Source: an uncultured Clostridia bacterium
GTDB taxonomy: Bacteria > Bacillota > Clostridia > HGM11514
NCBI GenBank assembly: GCA_902478725.1
Contig: CABSMD010000049.1
Span: 1 to 12,977, forward strand
Direction: 5' to 3'
Length of the DNA stretch: 12,977 bases
A program made the translations under genes and the position numbers. Shown one piece after another: positions 5,245 through 12,961 of the stretch (the stretch's first letter is position 1; every line of letters begins with the position of its first letter). The notes beneath the pieces are model-generated. The model did not search any database and had not been told where the DNA came from. It worked only from the letters and a program-made list of their open reading frames with translations.

Positions 5245-7332
5245 TCAGGAATGTGATTTTAAATACTCCATATACCGTTCAAACGGTATGGCCGGGCTGA
5301 AAAGGTAGCCCTGATAATAACAGCAGCCCATCTCCTGCAATAATTTTTGCTGTTCTTTCGTTTCCACAAACTCCGCCATCACCCGAAAATGAAGCGACCC
5401 GCTCAAACGTATAATGGTGGAAACAATTTCCCGCGACCGTTCGTTGTCCTGAATCTCACGAATCAAAGAACCATCCAGCTTAACCATGTCAAACTGGTGA
5501 TTTTGCAGATACATCATGGAACTGTGCCCCATCCCGAAATCGTCCAGAATAATCCAGACGCCCAGCTTTCTGATTTCCATCAGTCTGCCGATGGCGGATT
5601 CGCTGCAGGAAAGCGCGGTTTGTTCGGTCAGCTCCAGCCCCAGGGAGTCAGGCTTGATCTGGTGACGCTCGACCAGTTCGCGAATGTCGGATACAACGTC
5701 CGGACGGTTGAGCTGGTTCGCGCTGATGTTGACCGAGATATGCACCGGTCTTTGCAAAGCCGCCTCCAGCTTTTTGAGGTTCTCGCAAGCCCGTTCCAGC
5801 ACATAATGTTCAAGATTGTATAAAATCCCGGCCTCCTCCGCCAGCGCGATCACCAGCGGCGGATAGATAAATTCTCCTGTCTCATATCTCCACCGCATCA
5901 GCGCTTCCGCCCCTATGGTACGTCCGTCGGAGTTGACATGGGGCTGGTAAAAGAGGTCAATCCGCTTATGATCGAGAGCGTTCCTCAAATCGCTCATCAT
6001 CACCTTGGCCATGGAGGAAAGCTCTGCTGTCTCGCTTAACAGCGCCGGCCTTTCTCCCCTCTTTTCACATTGGACGACCACATCGGTCAATGCCGCAACC
6101 CTCTTTTTCACCGTTGCCAGATGCCGTTTTTGTGCCCGCCTGACAAACGGGAGGTAAATCGCCGTGCCAACCGCCAGATTGACAAGCTGCAGGACGCTTC
6201 CGGCAACCGACCCCGTCGCAGCATACCCGCTTAAAAAGATCGGCGTCGTCCAGGCGACCTCCTGGGTGGTAAGGGGCACAAGCCCCGCAGCCATCGCCAG
6301 AAAGCTGACCAGCGTAAGTACGAGTGGCGTAAAAATAAACGGAATCATATAGTTTGGGTTAAATACAACGGGTATTCCAAAAACCATCAGCTCATTCATG
6401 TTGAATAAAACCGGCAGTGTGGCAATCTTGGTCAGCCCGCGGACACTCTTGCGCTTTTCCGCGATAAAGATTGCGACCACCAGGCAAAGCAGTGCCCCAC
6501 AGCCGCCGAAAAAGATGAAGGTGTCAAAAAAGGTCTTGGTCACGATCTGGGTTGGTGCCGCGCCAGCCTGAACAAGGTGCATATTTACGTCGATTCCGCT
6601 TCCAAACACGGTCTTGGCCGCCTCGTCGAGCACGTTTCCGCCGTGGATGCCAAAGAACCACATAATATGCAGCAAAAGAACAAACAAAAGCCCGCTGCCT
6701 ATGTTCCTGCCCAGGCGGGTGAACAGACCGGTCACCGCGTCTGATAAAATCAGCTGAAAATTCGGCCCGCCATAAGCGTTGGTAAGCAGGATATTCAAAC
6801 ACGCGAATAACAGCACTACCAAACAGGCAGGGACGATTGACGAAACCATACCGCCAAAACCGGCGCCCAGCTCACGGACCAGCCTGTACCGCTTCATAAC
6901 ACGGTGAAACAGGCGAAACAGGGCCGAAGAGAGAAGCGCCACTACAATGGCGTTAAACAGCCATGTGCTTTGAAAAATCGTGTGATCGAATCCGTGCGCT
7001 CCGTTCGAGGCAAACGCGATATAGGCACACAGGCTCACGACCGGACAAATGCCGGTGGTGTGCGTTAAATACAGTTGTTCATAGCTATAGCTGATCGTCA
7101 GCAGAAGGAGCAGGGAGATCATCCCTAACGTCGCACCATGAATCAGCGTCAAGATATCAGAAAAAACGCCAAACCGCTGCAAAAATTGCTGATAGGCCGG
7201 TATCGGAATGCTGAGCAGGAGCAGGGCGATCGAACCACAGGTAATGGCAGGAGTGGCAAGCACCAGGCCATTGCGCACGGCGGAAAACAGCTTGCTGTCC
7301 TCTAATATTTGAAGTGATCGTTTTCTTCCCAT
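5245..7332 (-). CDS. PTS-EIIC-like membrane domain fused to EAL c-di-GMP phosphodiesterase
   Basis: The 695-residue protein has two parts. Residues about 15-395 form a multi-span membrane domain resembling the cellobiose/lactose EIIC family. It has GIHGGN (228-233, H230) and NMNELMVFGIPVVFNP (311-326, E314), the places where EIIC proteins bind sugar. No EIIA or EIIB domain or gene is present. After a helical linker (about 398-450) comes an EAL domain (about 455-690) that hydrolyses cyclic di-GMP. All eight active-site residues known from RocR are present with matching spacing: E476 (AEALMRW), N535, E567 (LELTE), D597, D598 (LDDFGMG), K618, E654 and Q674. Activity is therefore expected. The usual DDFGTGYS is DDFGMGHS here. 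The membrane domain may act as a sugar or metabolite sensor controlling c-di-GMP breakdown (inference). The ATG at 7332 has GGGGG 6 bp upstream. Confidence 0.92.
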   Translation of the reverse strand: MGRKRSLQILEDSKLFSAVRNGLVLATPAITCGSIALLLLSIPIPAYQQFLQRFGVFSDILTLIHGATLGMISLLLLLTISYSYEQLYLTHTTGICPVVSLCAYIAFASNGAHGFDHTIFQSTWLFNAIVVALLSSALFRLFHRVMKRYRLVRELGAGFGGMVSSIVPACLVVLLFACLNILLTNAYGGPNFQLILSDAVTGLFTRLGRNIGSGLLFVLLLHIMWFFGIHGGNVLDEAAKTVFGSGIDVNMHLVQAGAAPTQIVTKTFFDTFIFFGGCGALLCLVVAIFIAEKRKSVRGLTKIATLPVLFNMNELMVFGIPVVFNPNYMIPFIFTPLVLTLVSFLAMAAGLVPLTTQEVAWTTPIFLSGYAATGSVAGSVLQLVNLAVGTAIYLPFVRRAQKRHLATVKKRVAALTDVVVQCEKRGERPALLSETAELSSMAKVMMSDLRNALDHKRIDLFYQPHVNSDGRTIGAEALMRWRYETGEFIYPPLVIALAEEAGILYNLEHYVLERACENLKKLEAALQRPVHISVNISANQLNRPDVVSDIRELVERHQIKPDSLGLELTEQTALSCSESAIGRLMEIRKLGVWIILDDFGMGHSSMMYLQNHQFDMVKLDGSLIREIQDNERSREIVSTIIRLSGSLHFRVMAEFVETKEQQKLLQEMGCCYYQGYLFSPAIPFERYMEYLKSHS

Positions 7333-7361
7333 CGGTATCCCCCAAAGCTCAAATAATATCT

Positions 7362-7390
7362 ATTATACAGGAATTTTATCAAAAAGTAAA
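7362..7390 (-). promoter_or_regulatory. Sigma-A promoter for the EIIC-EAL / CDF / OPT genes
   Basis: On the minus strand there is a perfect TATAAT (7362-7367), a 17-bp spacer and a TTTACT -35 box (7385-7390) matching 4 of 6 consensus positions. Transcription would begin near 7355, about 23 bases before the ATG at 7332. It lies in the 67-bp gap after the amidohydrolase gene and so makes the downstream run at least partly independent of the upstream operon. Confidence 0.6.
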
Positions 7391-7403
7391 ATATTTCTTT
7401 TAC
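7381..7403 (-). terminator. Weak A/T-stem intrinsic terminator after the amidohydrolase gene
   Basis: On the minus strand GTAAAA (7398-7403) and TTTTAC (7386-7391) can pair across a 6-base loop and are followed by TTTTT (7381-7385). The stem starts at the amidohydrolase stop codon. Only one G-C pair is present, so it is probably leaky. Its T-run and 3' arm overlap the -35 box of the next promoter. Confidence 0.3.
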
Positions 7404-9085
7404 CTTTGATACATGACACGCCCCTCTTTTATGGTTTGCAATACTGAAATCCTGTCCAACTCCATCGGATCGGTGGTCAGCGGATTGCGTTCGAGTACTA
7501 CCAGATCGGCCAGCTTACCGGGTCGGATCGATCCCTTCCGCCCCTCTTCAAAATACTGGTATGCCGCATGAATTGTGACCGCCTGCAGTGCCTCATACGG
7601 CGTGATCCGTTCCCCCTCTCCCATTACCCGGCCGGATTTGCTGATCCGGTTTACCGCGCACCAAACGGTTTGCATCATATCCGGGTGGATCACAGGGGTG
7701 TCCTGGTGGAAGGTATACACCACACCCGCCTCCTGTGCAGAACGGGCAGGGCTGATTGCGTTAGCGCGTTCCTCCCCGAAATTCTGACGGTGGATATCCC
7801 CCCAGTAATAGGTATGCGCGGTAAAAAAGGAGGCGACCATGTCCAAAGCCGCCATGCGTTTCAACTGATCCGGGCGAACCAGCTGCGCGTGTATCATAAC
7901 GGGACGGATCGGCGCTTGCTTTTTGATTACCCTCTCATAACAGCGTATCAGCTGTTCCGCTGCCGCGTCGCCGTTGCAGTGCGCCAAAATCTGAATTCCC
8001 TGCGTGACCGCCGTTTGTAAAAACGCCTCTACCTGCTCATCATCGTAGATCGGATAGCCGCAATACCCATCAGGGCTGTCCTGATACGGCTTTGACATCC
8101 AAGCGGTTCTCCCCTGCGGGGAGCCGTCCAAAAAAATCTTGTACCCGCCGATTTTCAGGCGGTTTTGATAGTCTTTCAAGTATCCCCGGTTTTGTTCCAA
8201 CAGCTCCCTGTTCCCGTTTAAGTCGATATAGCTGACCGTGTCCACCAGTAACCGGTGCTCCCGCGCCATGTCCAGCAAAAGCGGCAGCTCCTTTTCACGG
8301 GTCAGTCCATCCTGAACAGTGGTGATTCCATATTGCAGGTATTGCTGCTGTGCAAGCTCCATCTGCCTGCAAAGCTGCTCCCTGTCCGGCTGTGGAATGC
8401 GTGCGGAATACGTTGTAAATGCCGTCTCTTCCAAGTAGCCGTCCGGCGCCCCGTCTTTCATCCTTCCGATCCGCCCTCCGCCGGGCGCCTTTGTTTCCTT
8501 TCCGATGCCGAGGCGAAGCAGACCAGCGGAATTCGCCACCCCCATATGCCCCGAGGCATGGGTAACCAGTACCGGATGACCCAAAACTGCCCGATCCAAC
8601 ACCGTTTTGTCAGGATGCCGCTTCTCGGACAAAAAATTATGATCGTATCCAAACCCGATCACCCATTCATCGGGCTTTCTCTCATCGGCAAATGTCCGCA
8701 GCTTTTGAATCATATCTTCAAAATTCTTCGCGCCGGTCAGGTCAACCAACCCCAGCGTGTTGGCAAATGCTGTGATGTGGCTGTGTGAATCAATAAAAGC
8801 CGGCAGCAGCGCGGCGCCGTCAAGATCCACCATGGACGCGCCGGCTCCCGCGAGCCGCACAGCCTCCTCCTTCGACCCAACATATTGTATGATCCCATCC
8901 ACCACCAGCACTGCCTGCGGTTGTCCGGACTGCGACTGTCTGTTATACGGCAACCCGCCGTGTGAGTGCCTGTCTGGTGACTTTCCGTGCTGCGGCGATT
9001 CTCCCGGCTCCATGGTAATGACATCCCCGCCGAAATAGACTGTCTTTCCCAAATCACCGTTATTTTTTAACACTATTTTTTCCAT
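7400..9085 (-). CDS. YtcJ-type amidohydrolase (Amidohydro_3), metal-dependent
   Basis: This is a cytoplasmic enzyme of about 561 residues from the amidohydrolase superfamily, YtcJ/N-substituted-formamide-deformylase branch. It hydrolyses amide-type C-N bonds, but the substrate is not known. Counted from the ATG at 9085, metal-site motifs are DSHSH (99-103), GGYKIFLDGS (313-322, K316), HCNGD (369-373), HAQL (399-402) and FHQDTPV (459-465, D462). The C-terminal KLADLVVLERNPL is typical of the family. The ATG at 9085 is preferred over a GTG at 9091, because AAAGGGAG (9093-9100) is 7 bp from the ATG but almost touches the GTG. It follows the DUF6320-type gene by 28 bp and is probably co-transcribed. 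Oddly, residues about 27-57 form a His/Gly/Gln/Ser-rich insertion, where relatives pass directly from the first strand (VITMEP) to the next (AVLVVDG). Confidence 0.9.
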   Translation of the reverse strand: MEKIVLKNNGDLGKTVYFGGDVITMEPGESPQHGKSPDRHSHGGLPYNRQSQSGQPQAVLVVDGIIQYVGSKEEAVRLAGAGASMVDLDGAALLPAFIDSHSHITAFANTLGLVDLTGAKNFEDMIQKLRTFADERKPDEWVIGFGYDHNFLSEKRHPDKTVLDRAVLGHPVLVTHASGHMGVANSAGLLRLGIGKETKAPGGGRIGRMKDGAPDGYLEETAFTTYSARIPQPDREQLCRQMELAQQQYLQYGITTVQDGLTREKELPLLLDMAREHRLLVDTVSYIDLNGNRELLEQNRGYLKDYQNRLKIGGYKIFLDGSPQGRTAWMSKPYQDSPDGYCGYPIYDDEQVEAFLQTAVTQGIQILAHCNGDAAAEQLIRCYERVIKKQAPIRPVMIHAQLVRPDQLKRMAALDMVASFFTAHTYYWGDIHRQNFGEERANAISPARSAQEAGVVYTFHQDTPVIHPDMMQTVWCAVNRISKSGRVMGEGERITPYEALQAVTIHAAYQYFEEGRKGSIRPGKLADLVVLERNPLTTDPMELDRISVLQTIKEGRVMYQR

Positions 9086-9092
9086 GTCCACG

Positions 9093-9100
9093 CTCCCTTT
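9093..9100 (-). promoter_or_regulatory. Ribosome binding site deciding the amidohydrolase start
   Basis: AAAGGGAG on the minus strand lies 7 bp from the ATG at 9085 and only 1 bp from the GTG at 9091. The ATG is therefore the better start, and the protein is two residues shorter than the longest reading frame. Confidence 0.6.
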
Positions 9101-9113
9101 CCGTTATGTAGCC

Positions 9114-9779
9114 TTACAGATGGAGCCGGCGTTTCAATTCCAGACGAATATTGCGCCCCTCAAACACCAACAGAGCGGTCAGCGCGATGATGCTTACCGC
9201 AACGCAGATCAGTGTGGGATAGGCAACACGAAGCAATCCCGTAAAGAAAAAAACCAACGGTACAATGCCAAACAGGGCAAACAATAGAAGGTAGATCAGA
9301 TAATCTTCAAAATGCAGGCGCATGACCTTGGCAATGGCCGACATGGAAACCATAGCCGTAACACAAAGAATTGGGATGACATAATCCAGCGACCAGCCGT
9401 GCCAGCCGGTAAACCGGTCCCAAACAACAGCCAGGAGGGACAAGATTACAACCTGATAAATCATATTCTTCGGAATATTCCGCCATTTATGCAGAGCAAA
9501 TGCCAGACTCAGCCACATACAGCCGATTCCCGCGACGACAAAGGCCGCCCAGAACACCTTTGTCGGAATCATAATATTGACCGCAAGCGAGATGACCGAC
9601 GCCCCGACCGATGCCAGGATCAAAAGGCGGAAAAACAGCCCGAACTGGCTGTAAACGGTGGGGACAGCCGGAAAGATCTCCTCCGTGTCAGTCCCTGCAT
9701 CCCGTAAAGGGCCCTGGCACAAAGGGCAGATCGTCCGTCCGCCCCGCACAGTTGTTTTACAGTTTTCACAATATTTCAA
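9114..9779 (-). CDS. Zinc-ribbon membrane protein, DUF6320 type
   Basis: This 221-residue protein starts with a small zinc ribbon, C4-x2-C7 and C18-x2-C21, on the cytoplasmic side. After an acidic linker (about 26-40) come roughly six membrane helices (about 47-70, 75-96, 105-120, 131-149, 158-180, 187-206) and a basic tail. It resembles the proteins annotated as DUF6320, which as far as I recall are commonly found next to alcohol-acetyltransferase-like and alpha/beta-hydrolase genes in Clostridia, as here. No function has been established to my knowledge. The start is a TTG at 9779. An in-frame TGA lies two codons upstream (9783-9785), no ATG is available in frame, and AGGAGG (9788-9793) sits 8 bp before the TTG. 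The upstream gene's stop overlaps this ribosome binding site, so translation is probably coupled. Confidence 0.8.
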   Translation of the reverse strand: MKYCENCKTTVRGGRTICPLCQGPLRDAGTDTEEIFPAVPTVYSQFGLFFRLLILASVGASVISLAVNIMIPTKVFWAAFVVAGIGCMWLSLAFALHKWRNIPKNMIYQVVILSLLAVVWDRFTGWHGWSLDYVIPILCVTAMVSMSAIAKVMRLHFEDYLIYLLLFALFGIVPLVFFFTGLLRVAYPTLICVAVSIIALTALLVFEGRNIRLELKRRLHL

Positions 9780-9787
9780 GCTTCATT

Positions 9788-9793
9788 CCTCCT
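9788..9793 (-). promoter_or_regulatory. AGGAGG ribosome binding site for the TTG-started DUF6320-type gene
   Basis: A perfect AGGAGG lies 8 bp before the TTG at 9779 and overlaps the TAG stop codon (9792-9794) of the acyltransferase gene. The ATG at 9785-9787 next to it is in another frame and meets a stop after six codons. This makes the TTG the supported start. Confidence 0.7.
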
Positions 9794-11045
9794 ATTCCTC
9801 CTGCTGGTTGGTCGTAATCTCTACCGGAATACCCATGTCGGTCAGCGTTCGGAAAAAACGCCGTTGAATATCCGTACTGACAAACGAAGAGGTAAAGCTT
9901 ACTGTTAAAGTCTCCTCAAAGGAGCATATACAGGCCTGCAGCTTGTTGGTGCTGACAAACACGTCGAACAGCCGGATATAGGGCTTGAGTTCCTCCGGTA
10001 TATCGACCTTGCCGATATTGGACAGCGAGACGGACGCTCCCATTGCCGAAATATCATGTGCAATCCGCAGTACGACATCCTTGAGAAAAAGCGGTGTGAT
10101 CCTTGCAAAGATGTTCCGTTCGATCGAGCCAAGCGAGTTCAAACGCCCCTCCAGGCGAAGTGGCGTCAATTCACGGCGGAAGGCGGCGTTCACCTCAGAT
10201 ATCACGTCCTCGAGCGTACCAATGCGGTTTTTAAAATCGTATCCAACGTTGATGATACTGAAAAAATTCCGCACCGATTCGGAGGGGAAATAATTTCTCA
10301 GGTTGACCGGCACCGTCACGACTACCGGGCGGCGGCGGTCGCGTACCGCCATACCTTCCCCAACGGAACATAAAAAGATACCTGCTAAAAAGGTCGTCAG
10401 AGTCGCTTGCTTTTGGTGTGCTTTTGCAAGCACGGATTTGACCGGCATCGTGCCTTCGATCACACTGGTACGGTTTTCGGAAATACGTGCCCCCTTTAGT
10501 TGATATGCCTTTTTTTCGATTTCTTTTTTCGGCTTTTTCTGGTCGCTGTAATATTTGCGAAAGCTATCGTCCATCTTCTGCTCAAACGAGGCGTCATATT
10601 GGATCGAAACATCCCTAAGCTCTGGGTGTTTCAACCGCAGATAATGGTATACCAGAACCCGTAAAAATTGCAGCGCACCCGTACCATCGGTGAGGGCGTG
10701 ATAAACCTCAAGATTGATCCTGTTATGGAAATAGCTGACCTCAAACAGCAGAGTTCTGACATTGCGGTTATACATCGAGCTGCACGGCGGGCGGTTTTCT
10801 TCTCTGACCACCGGACGAATGTCACTTGTTTCCAAATAATACCAAAACAATCCCCGCTTCATCACCGCTTGAAACGGCGGGAACTGCGCAAGCGTCATCT
10901 CGGTGGCCCGCTGCAAAGCATCCTGTTCCACCTTCTCATAAAGCTCGCAAGCAAAGCGGAACACCTTGGTATCGCTCTTGGTGCTCGCCGCGGGAAAAAT
11001 CTTAGCCGCGTTGTCAAGCCTCGTCCATTGCTTATTTTTCCTCAC
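9792..11045 (-). CDS. Alcohol-acetyltransferase-like acyltransferase (condensation fold)
   Basis: This 417-residue soluble protein belongs to the CoA-dependent acyltransferase superfamily (AATase, PapA5, WS/DGAT, NRPS condensation domains), which joins an acyl-CoA to an alcohol or amine. The HxxxDG catalytic motif is HALTDG at 116-121, with H116 the expected general base. The second half has VPVNLRNYFPSESVRNFF (245-262), which resembles the structural NLR/DLR-xxFP motif, and SLSNIGKV (340-347) near the usual SNxG loop. No membrane segment is seen. The GTG start at 11045 is chosen because the next in-frame ATG falls at residue 50, and AGGGGG (11053-11058) lies 7 bp upstream. The gene overlaps the hydrolase gene upstream by 14 bp and ends 12 bp before the DUF6320-type gene. 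The acceptor alcohol is unknown. Confidence 0.85.
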   Translation of the reverse strand: MRKNKQWTRLDNAAKIFPAASTKSDTKVFRFACELYEKVEQDALQRATEMTLAQFPPFQAVMKRGLFWYYLETSDIRPVVREENRPPCSSMYNRNVRTLLFEVSYFHNRINLEVYHALTDGTGALQFLRVLVYHYLRLKHPELRDVSIQYDASFEQKMDDSFRKYYSDQKKPKKEIEKKAYQLKGARISENRTSVIEGTMPVKSVLAKAHQKQATLTTFLAGIFLCSVGEGMAVRDRRRPVVVTVPVNLRNYFPSESVRNFFSIINVGYDFKNRIGTLEDVISEVNAAFRRELTPLRLEGRLNSLGSIERNIFARITPLFLKDVVLRIAHDISAMGASVSLSNIGKVDIPEELKPYIRLFDVFVSTNKLQACICSFEETLTVSFTSSFVSTDIQRRFFRTLTDMGIPVEITTNQQEE

Positions 11046-11973
11046 TGATAGGCCCCCTGCTCAAAAATCGGTTTATGATCTGATAGCATTCCTTCACCTG
11101 CGAAAAGCTGACCGGGAGGGAGAAGAATCCATGCAACGCGTCGGCAATCCGATGCACTTCCACATAATTTCCGGCCTCAGACAGCTTTTTGCCATACATT
11201 TCCCCCTCGTCGCGCAGGGGGTCGTATTCTGCTGTGATAATCAAGGTGTCCGGCTGATTTGCAAAATCGTCCGCCAAAAGTGGCGCGAAATAGGGGTTGT
11301 GGTAATCGGCGTCGCTGTATTTGTAAAGCTCCATGTAATCACAAATCCGCTTGGAGGTAAGCAGATAATCGGTGCCGTTCTCCCGGATGGAAGTAAACGG
11401 CGAATATTCGCTGTGATCGTGATAGGTGGAAGGGTAAATCAAAATCTGTTTGGCAGGCAAAAATTCGCCCCTGTCCCGCGCCATCAATGACAGGGCGGCG
11501 GCCAGGTTCCCGCCCGCGCTGTCCCCGATCAGGGTGATCCGCTCCGGCGGGATGTGGAACAATTCCCGGTTATGAAAGATCTCGCATGCCACAGCATAGC
11601 AGTCGTTGAGCGCCGCCGGAAAGCGGTGCTCCGGCGCGAGCTGGTAATCCACCGAAACCACGACGTGCCCGGTCAGGCGGGCCATATTGGTGCAAACCTT
11701 GTCATAGCTGTCGATGTTCCCGGTCACCCAGCCGCCCCCATGAAAAAAGAGCAGAACCGGGCAAGCCTCTCGGTCCGGCGGACTAAAGATTCGTACAGGA
11801 ATATCATGTCCGCCAAAGCTCACCGTATGATCCCACGCCTCATAAAAGGGCTTGAAATAATGGTAGTGCGTCACATTGATCACCTGGCGCACCAGCCTAT
11901 AGTTCCTCTTTACATCGATATCCGGATAAGAAAGCGCCTTGAGCGCGGCCCGCACCACCTTATTGATTGCCAT
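11032..11973 (-). CDS. HSL-family alpha/beta hydrolase (esterase)
   Basis: This protein of about 313 residues belongs to the hormone-sensitive-lipase esterase family, which hydrolyses short acyl or acetyl esters. Counted from the ATG at 11973, it shows the oxyanion-hole motif HGGGW (78-82), the nucleophile motif GDSAGG (150-155, S152), the acid D251 in EYDPLRDEGE and H281 in ALHGF. These spacings are almost those of the archetype EST2. No signal peptide is visible, so it is probably cytoplasmic. The ATG at 11973 is preferred to the GTG at 11979, because the GAGG ribosome binding site (11981-11984) is 7 bp from the ATG but too close to the GTG. It is the first gene of the operon, and the acyltransferase begins inside its 3' end. 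It may remove or supply the acyl group handled by its neighbour. Confidence 0.92.
   Translation of the reverse strand: MAINKVVRAALKALSYPDIDVKRNYRLVRQVINVTHYHYFKPFYEAWDHTVSFGGHDIPVRIFSPPDREACPVLLFFHGGGWVTGNIDSYDKVCTNMARLTGHVVVSVDYQLAPEHRFPAALNDCYAVACEIFHNRELFHIPPERITLIGDSAGGNLAAALSLMARDRGEFLPAKQILIYPSTYHDHSEYSPFTSIRENGTDYLLTSKRICDYMELYKYSDADYHNPYFAPLLADDFANQPDTLIITAEYDPLRDEGEMYGKKLSEAGNYVEVHRIADALHGFFSLPVSFSQVKECYQIINRFLSRGPISEEK
11053..11058 (-). promoter_or_regulatory. Ribosome binding site of the GTG-started acyltransferase gene
   Basis: AGGGGG on the minus strand lies inside the hydrolase coding sequence, 7 bp before the GTG at 11045. It is the best site within reach of any in-frame start codon and supports coupled translation of the two overlapping genes. 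Confidence 0.5.
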
Positions 11974-12022
11974 ACACACACCTCATTTCGCCCTATGTAT
12001 TTTTTATATAGCTTTATCTTTT

Positions 12023-12050
12023 ATTATACCATTAATTTACCGGGCTACAA
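12023..12050 (-). promoter_or_regulatory. Extended -10 promoter of the esterase-acyltransferase operon
   Basis: The minus strand carries TGG directly before a perfect TATAAT (12023-12028), forming an extended -10 element. A weak TTGTAG box (12045-12050) lies 16 bp upstream. Transcription would start near 12016, about 43 bases before the ATG at 11973. The short dyad GGCT-ACA-AGCC (12043-12053) covers the -35 box and could be a regulator site, perhaps for the LysR protein next door (inference). Confidence 0.6.
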
Positions 12051-12072
12051 GCCTTTTCATGCAAACTATTCG

Positions 12073-12106
12073 GGAAAAATAATATTCAGGATTTTGAATC
12101 CTGAAT
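12073..12106 (-). terminator. Intrinsic terminator of the lysR gene, overlapping its last codons
   Basis: On the minus strand ATTCAGGATT (12097-12106) and AATCCTGAAT (12084-12093) form a perfect 10-bp stem with a 3-base loop, followed by ATTATTTTTCC (12073-12083). The TGA stop codon (12086-12088) lies inside the 3' arm, and the preceding codons form the rest of the hairpin. It separates lysR from the operon promoter that follows. Confidence 0.7.
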
Positions 12107-12961
12107 CAGAGAGAGCAGCGCCGAAAGAGACGCTGAAAGGAATTTCTCCCTGTGCCATACGGCAACCAGGTTATTTTTCAACGCCAGTTCAGCAACCGTA
12201 AGCGCCCTTAAACGCTTCTGTGCCAAGTCATCTTCTACCAGGGCGTCGGCTAAAACAGCAATCCCCAGCCCCGCTTTCGCCGCCGCGATCAACGCAGAAG
12301 AATTGACACTGCACCAATGCGGATGGGCGGTATAGCCCAAAAGATACAACGCGCTGTCTAAGGTATCCCGAATCGCACTCCCCTTCTCCCGCAAAAGCAG
12401 TTTTTCGGCACAAAATTCTTCAACGCTTAGCTCTGCGCTGGATACCGGATAATCCGGTGCACACACTATTTTTAAGCGACAGGAACCAAATACCAAAGAA
12501 CGAAACGGATCCTGGGGCACTCCCCCCTCGATCAGGGCGATGTCCGCCTTCCCTTGCCTGAGCGTCTCCATCGCGGCGGAAGCACGCATCACCTCTACCT
12601 GTACAGAAGTATCGGGGTATTTGCTATAAAAATCCCGCAGCAGGGCAGGAAGAAAAAAGTTGGCAATGGTAATACTTGAGACAACGTGGATTGGCGCTTG
12701 TGTCTCCAAGCGCCCGATGTGGGACTCCAATAACGAACAGGCAGACAGGATAGGGATGATCTCCTCCAACAGCATTTCCCCACTACGGGTCAGATGAACG
12801 CTTTTGGAAAGCCGGTCAAACAGGGGTGTACCCGCCTGTTCCTCCAGTTCCCGAATGGCATGGGAGACCGCAGATTGTGTAATGTAAAGCCTTGCCGCCG
12901 CCCTGGTAAAATTTTGGGTTTCGGATACCGCTTTGAAAATCTCCAGATGACGCAATGTCAT
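12086..12961 (-). CDS. LysR-family transcriptional regulator
   Basis: This 291-residue protein has usual LysR length and layout. A winged helix-turn-helix occupies residues 1-60, with TLRHLEIFKAVSETQNFTRAA and the recognition-helix region ITQSAVSHAIRELEE. A linker helix follows, then a periplasmic-binding-protein-like effector domain (about 89-291) with IVCAPDYP and AGLGIAVLAD as typical strands. The ATG at 12961 has GGAG 9 bp upstream; the promoter lies outside the window. The gene points the same way as the operon it precedes rather than being divergent. It ends in its own terminator, so it is probably a separate transcript. It is a candidate regulator of the hydrolase/acyltransferase operon by position only. 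The effector is unknown, though the domain resembles the CysB/CysL/CbbR type. Confidence 0.93.
   Translation of the reverse strand: MTLRHLEIFKAVSETQNFTRAAARLYITQSAVSHAIRELEEQAGTPLFDRLSKSVHLTRSGEMLLEEIIPILSACSLLESHIGRLETQAPIHVVSSITIANFFLPALLRDFYSKYPDTSVQVEVMRASAAMETLRQGKADIALIEGGVPQDPFRSLVFGSCRLKIVCAPDYPVSSAELSVEEFCAEKLLLREKGSAIRDTLDSALYLLGYTAHPHWCSVNSSALIAAAKAGLGIAVLADALVEDDLAQKRLRALTVAELALKNNLVAVWHREKFLSASLSALLSLIQDSKS

Noticed and set aside
9086..9091. GTG at 9091 as start of the amidohydrolase
   Set aside because: The ribosome binding site almost touches it, whereas the ATG six bases further on has ideal spacing.
11974..11979. GTG at 11979 as start of the HSL hydrolase
   Set aside because: The GAGG site is only about one base away, so the ATG at 11973 fits better.
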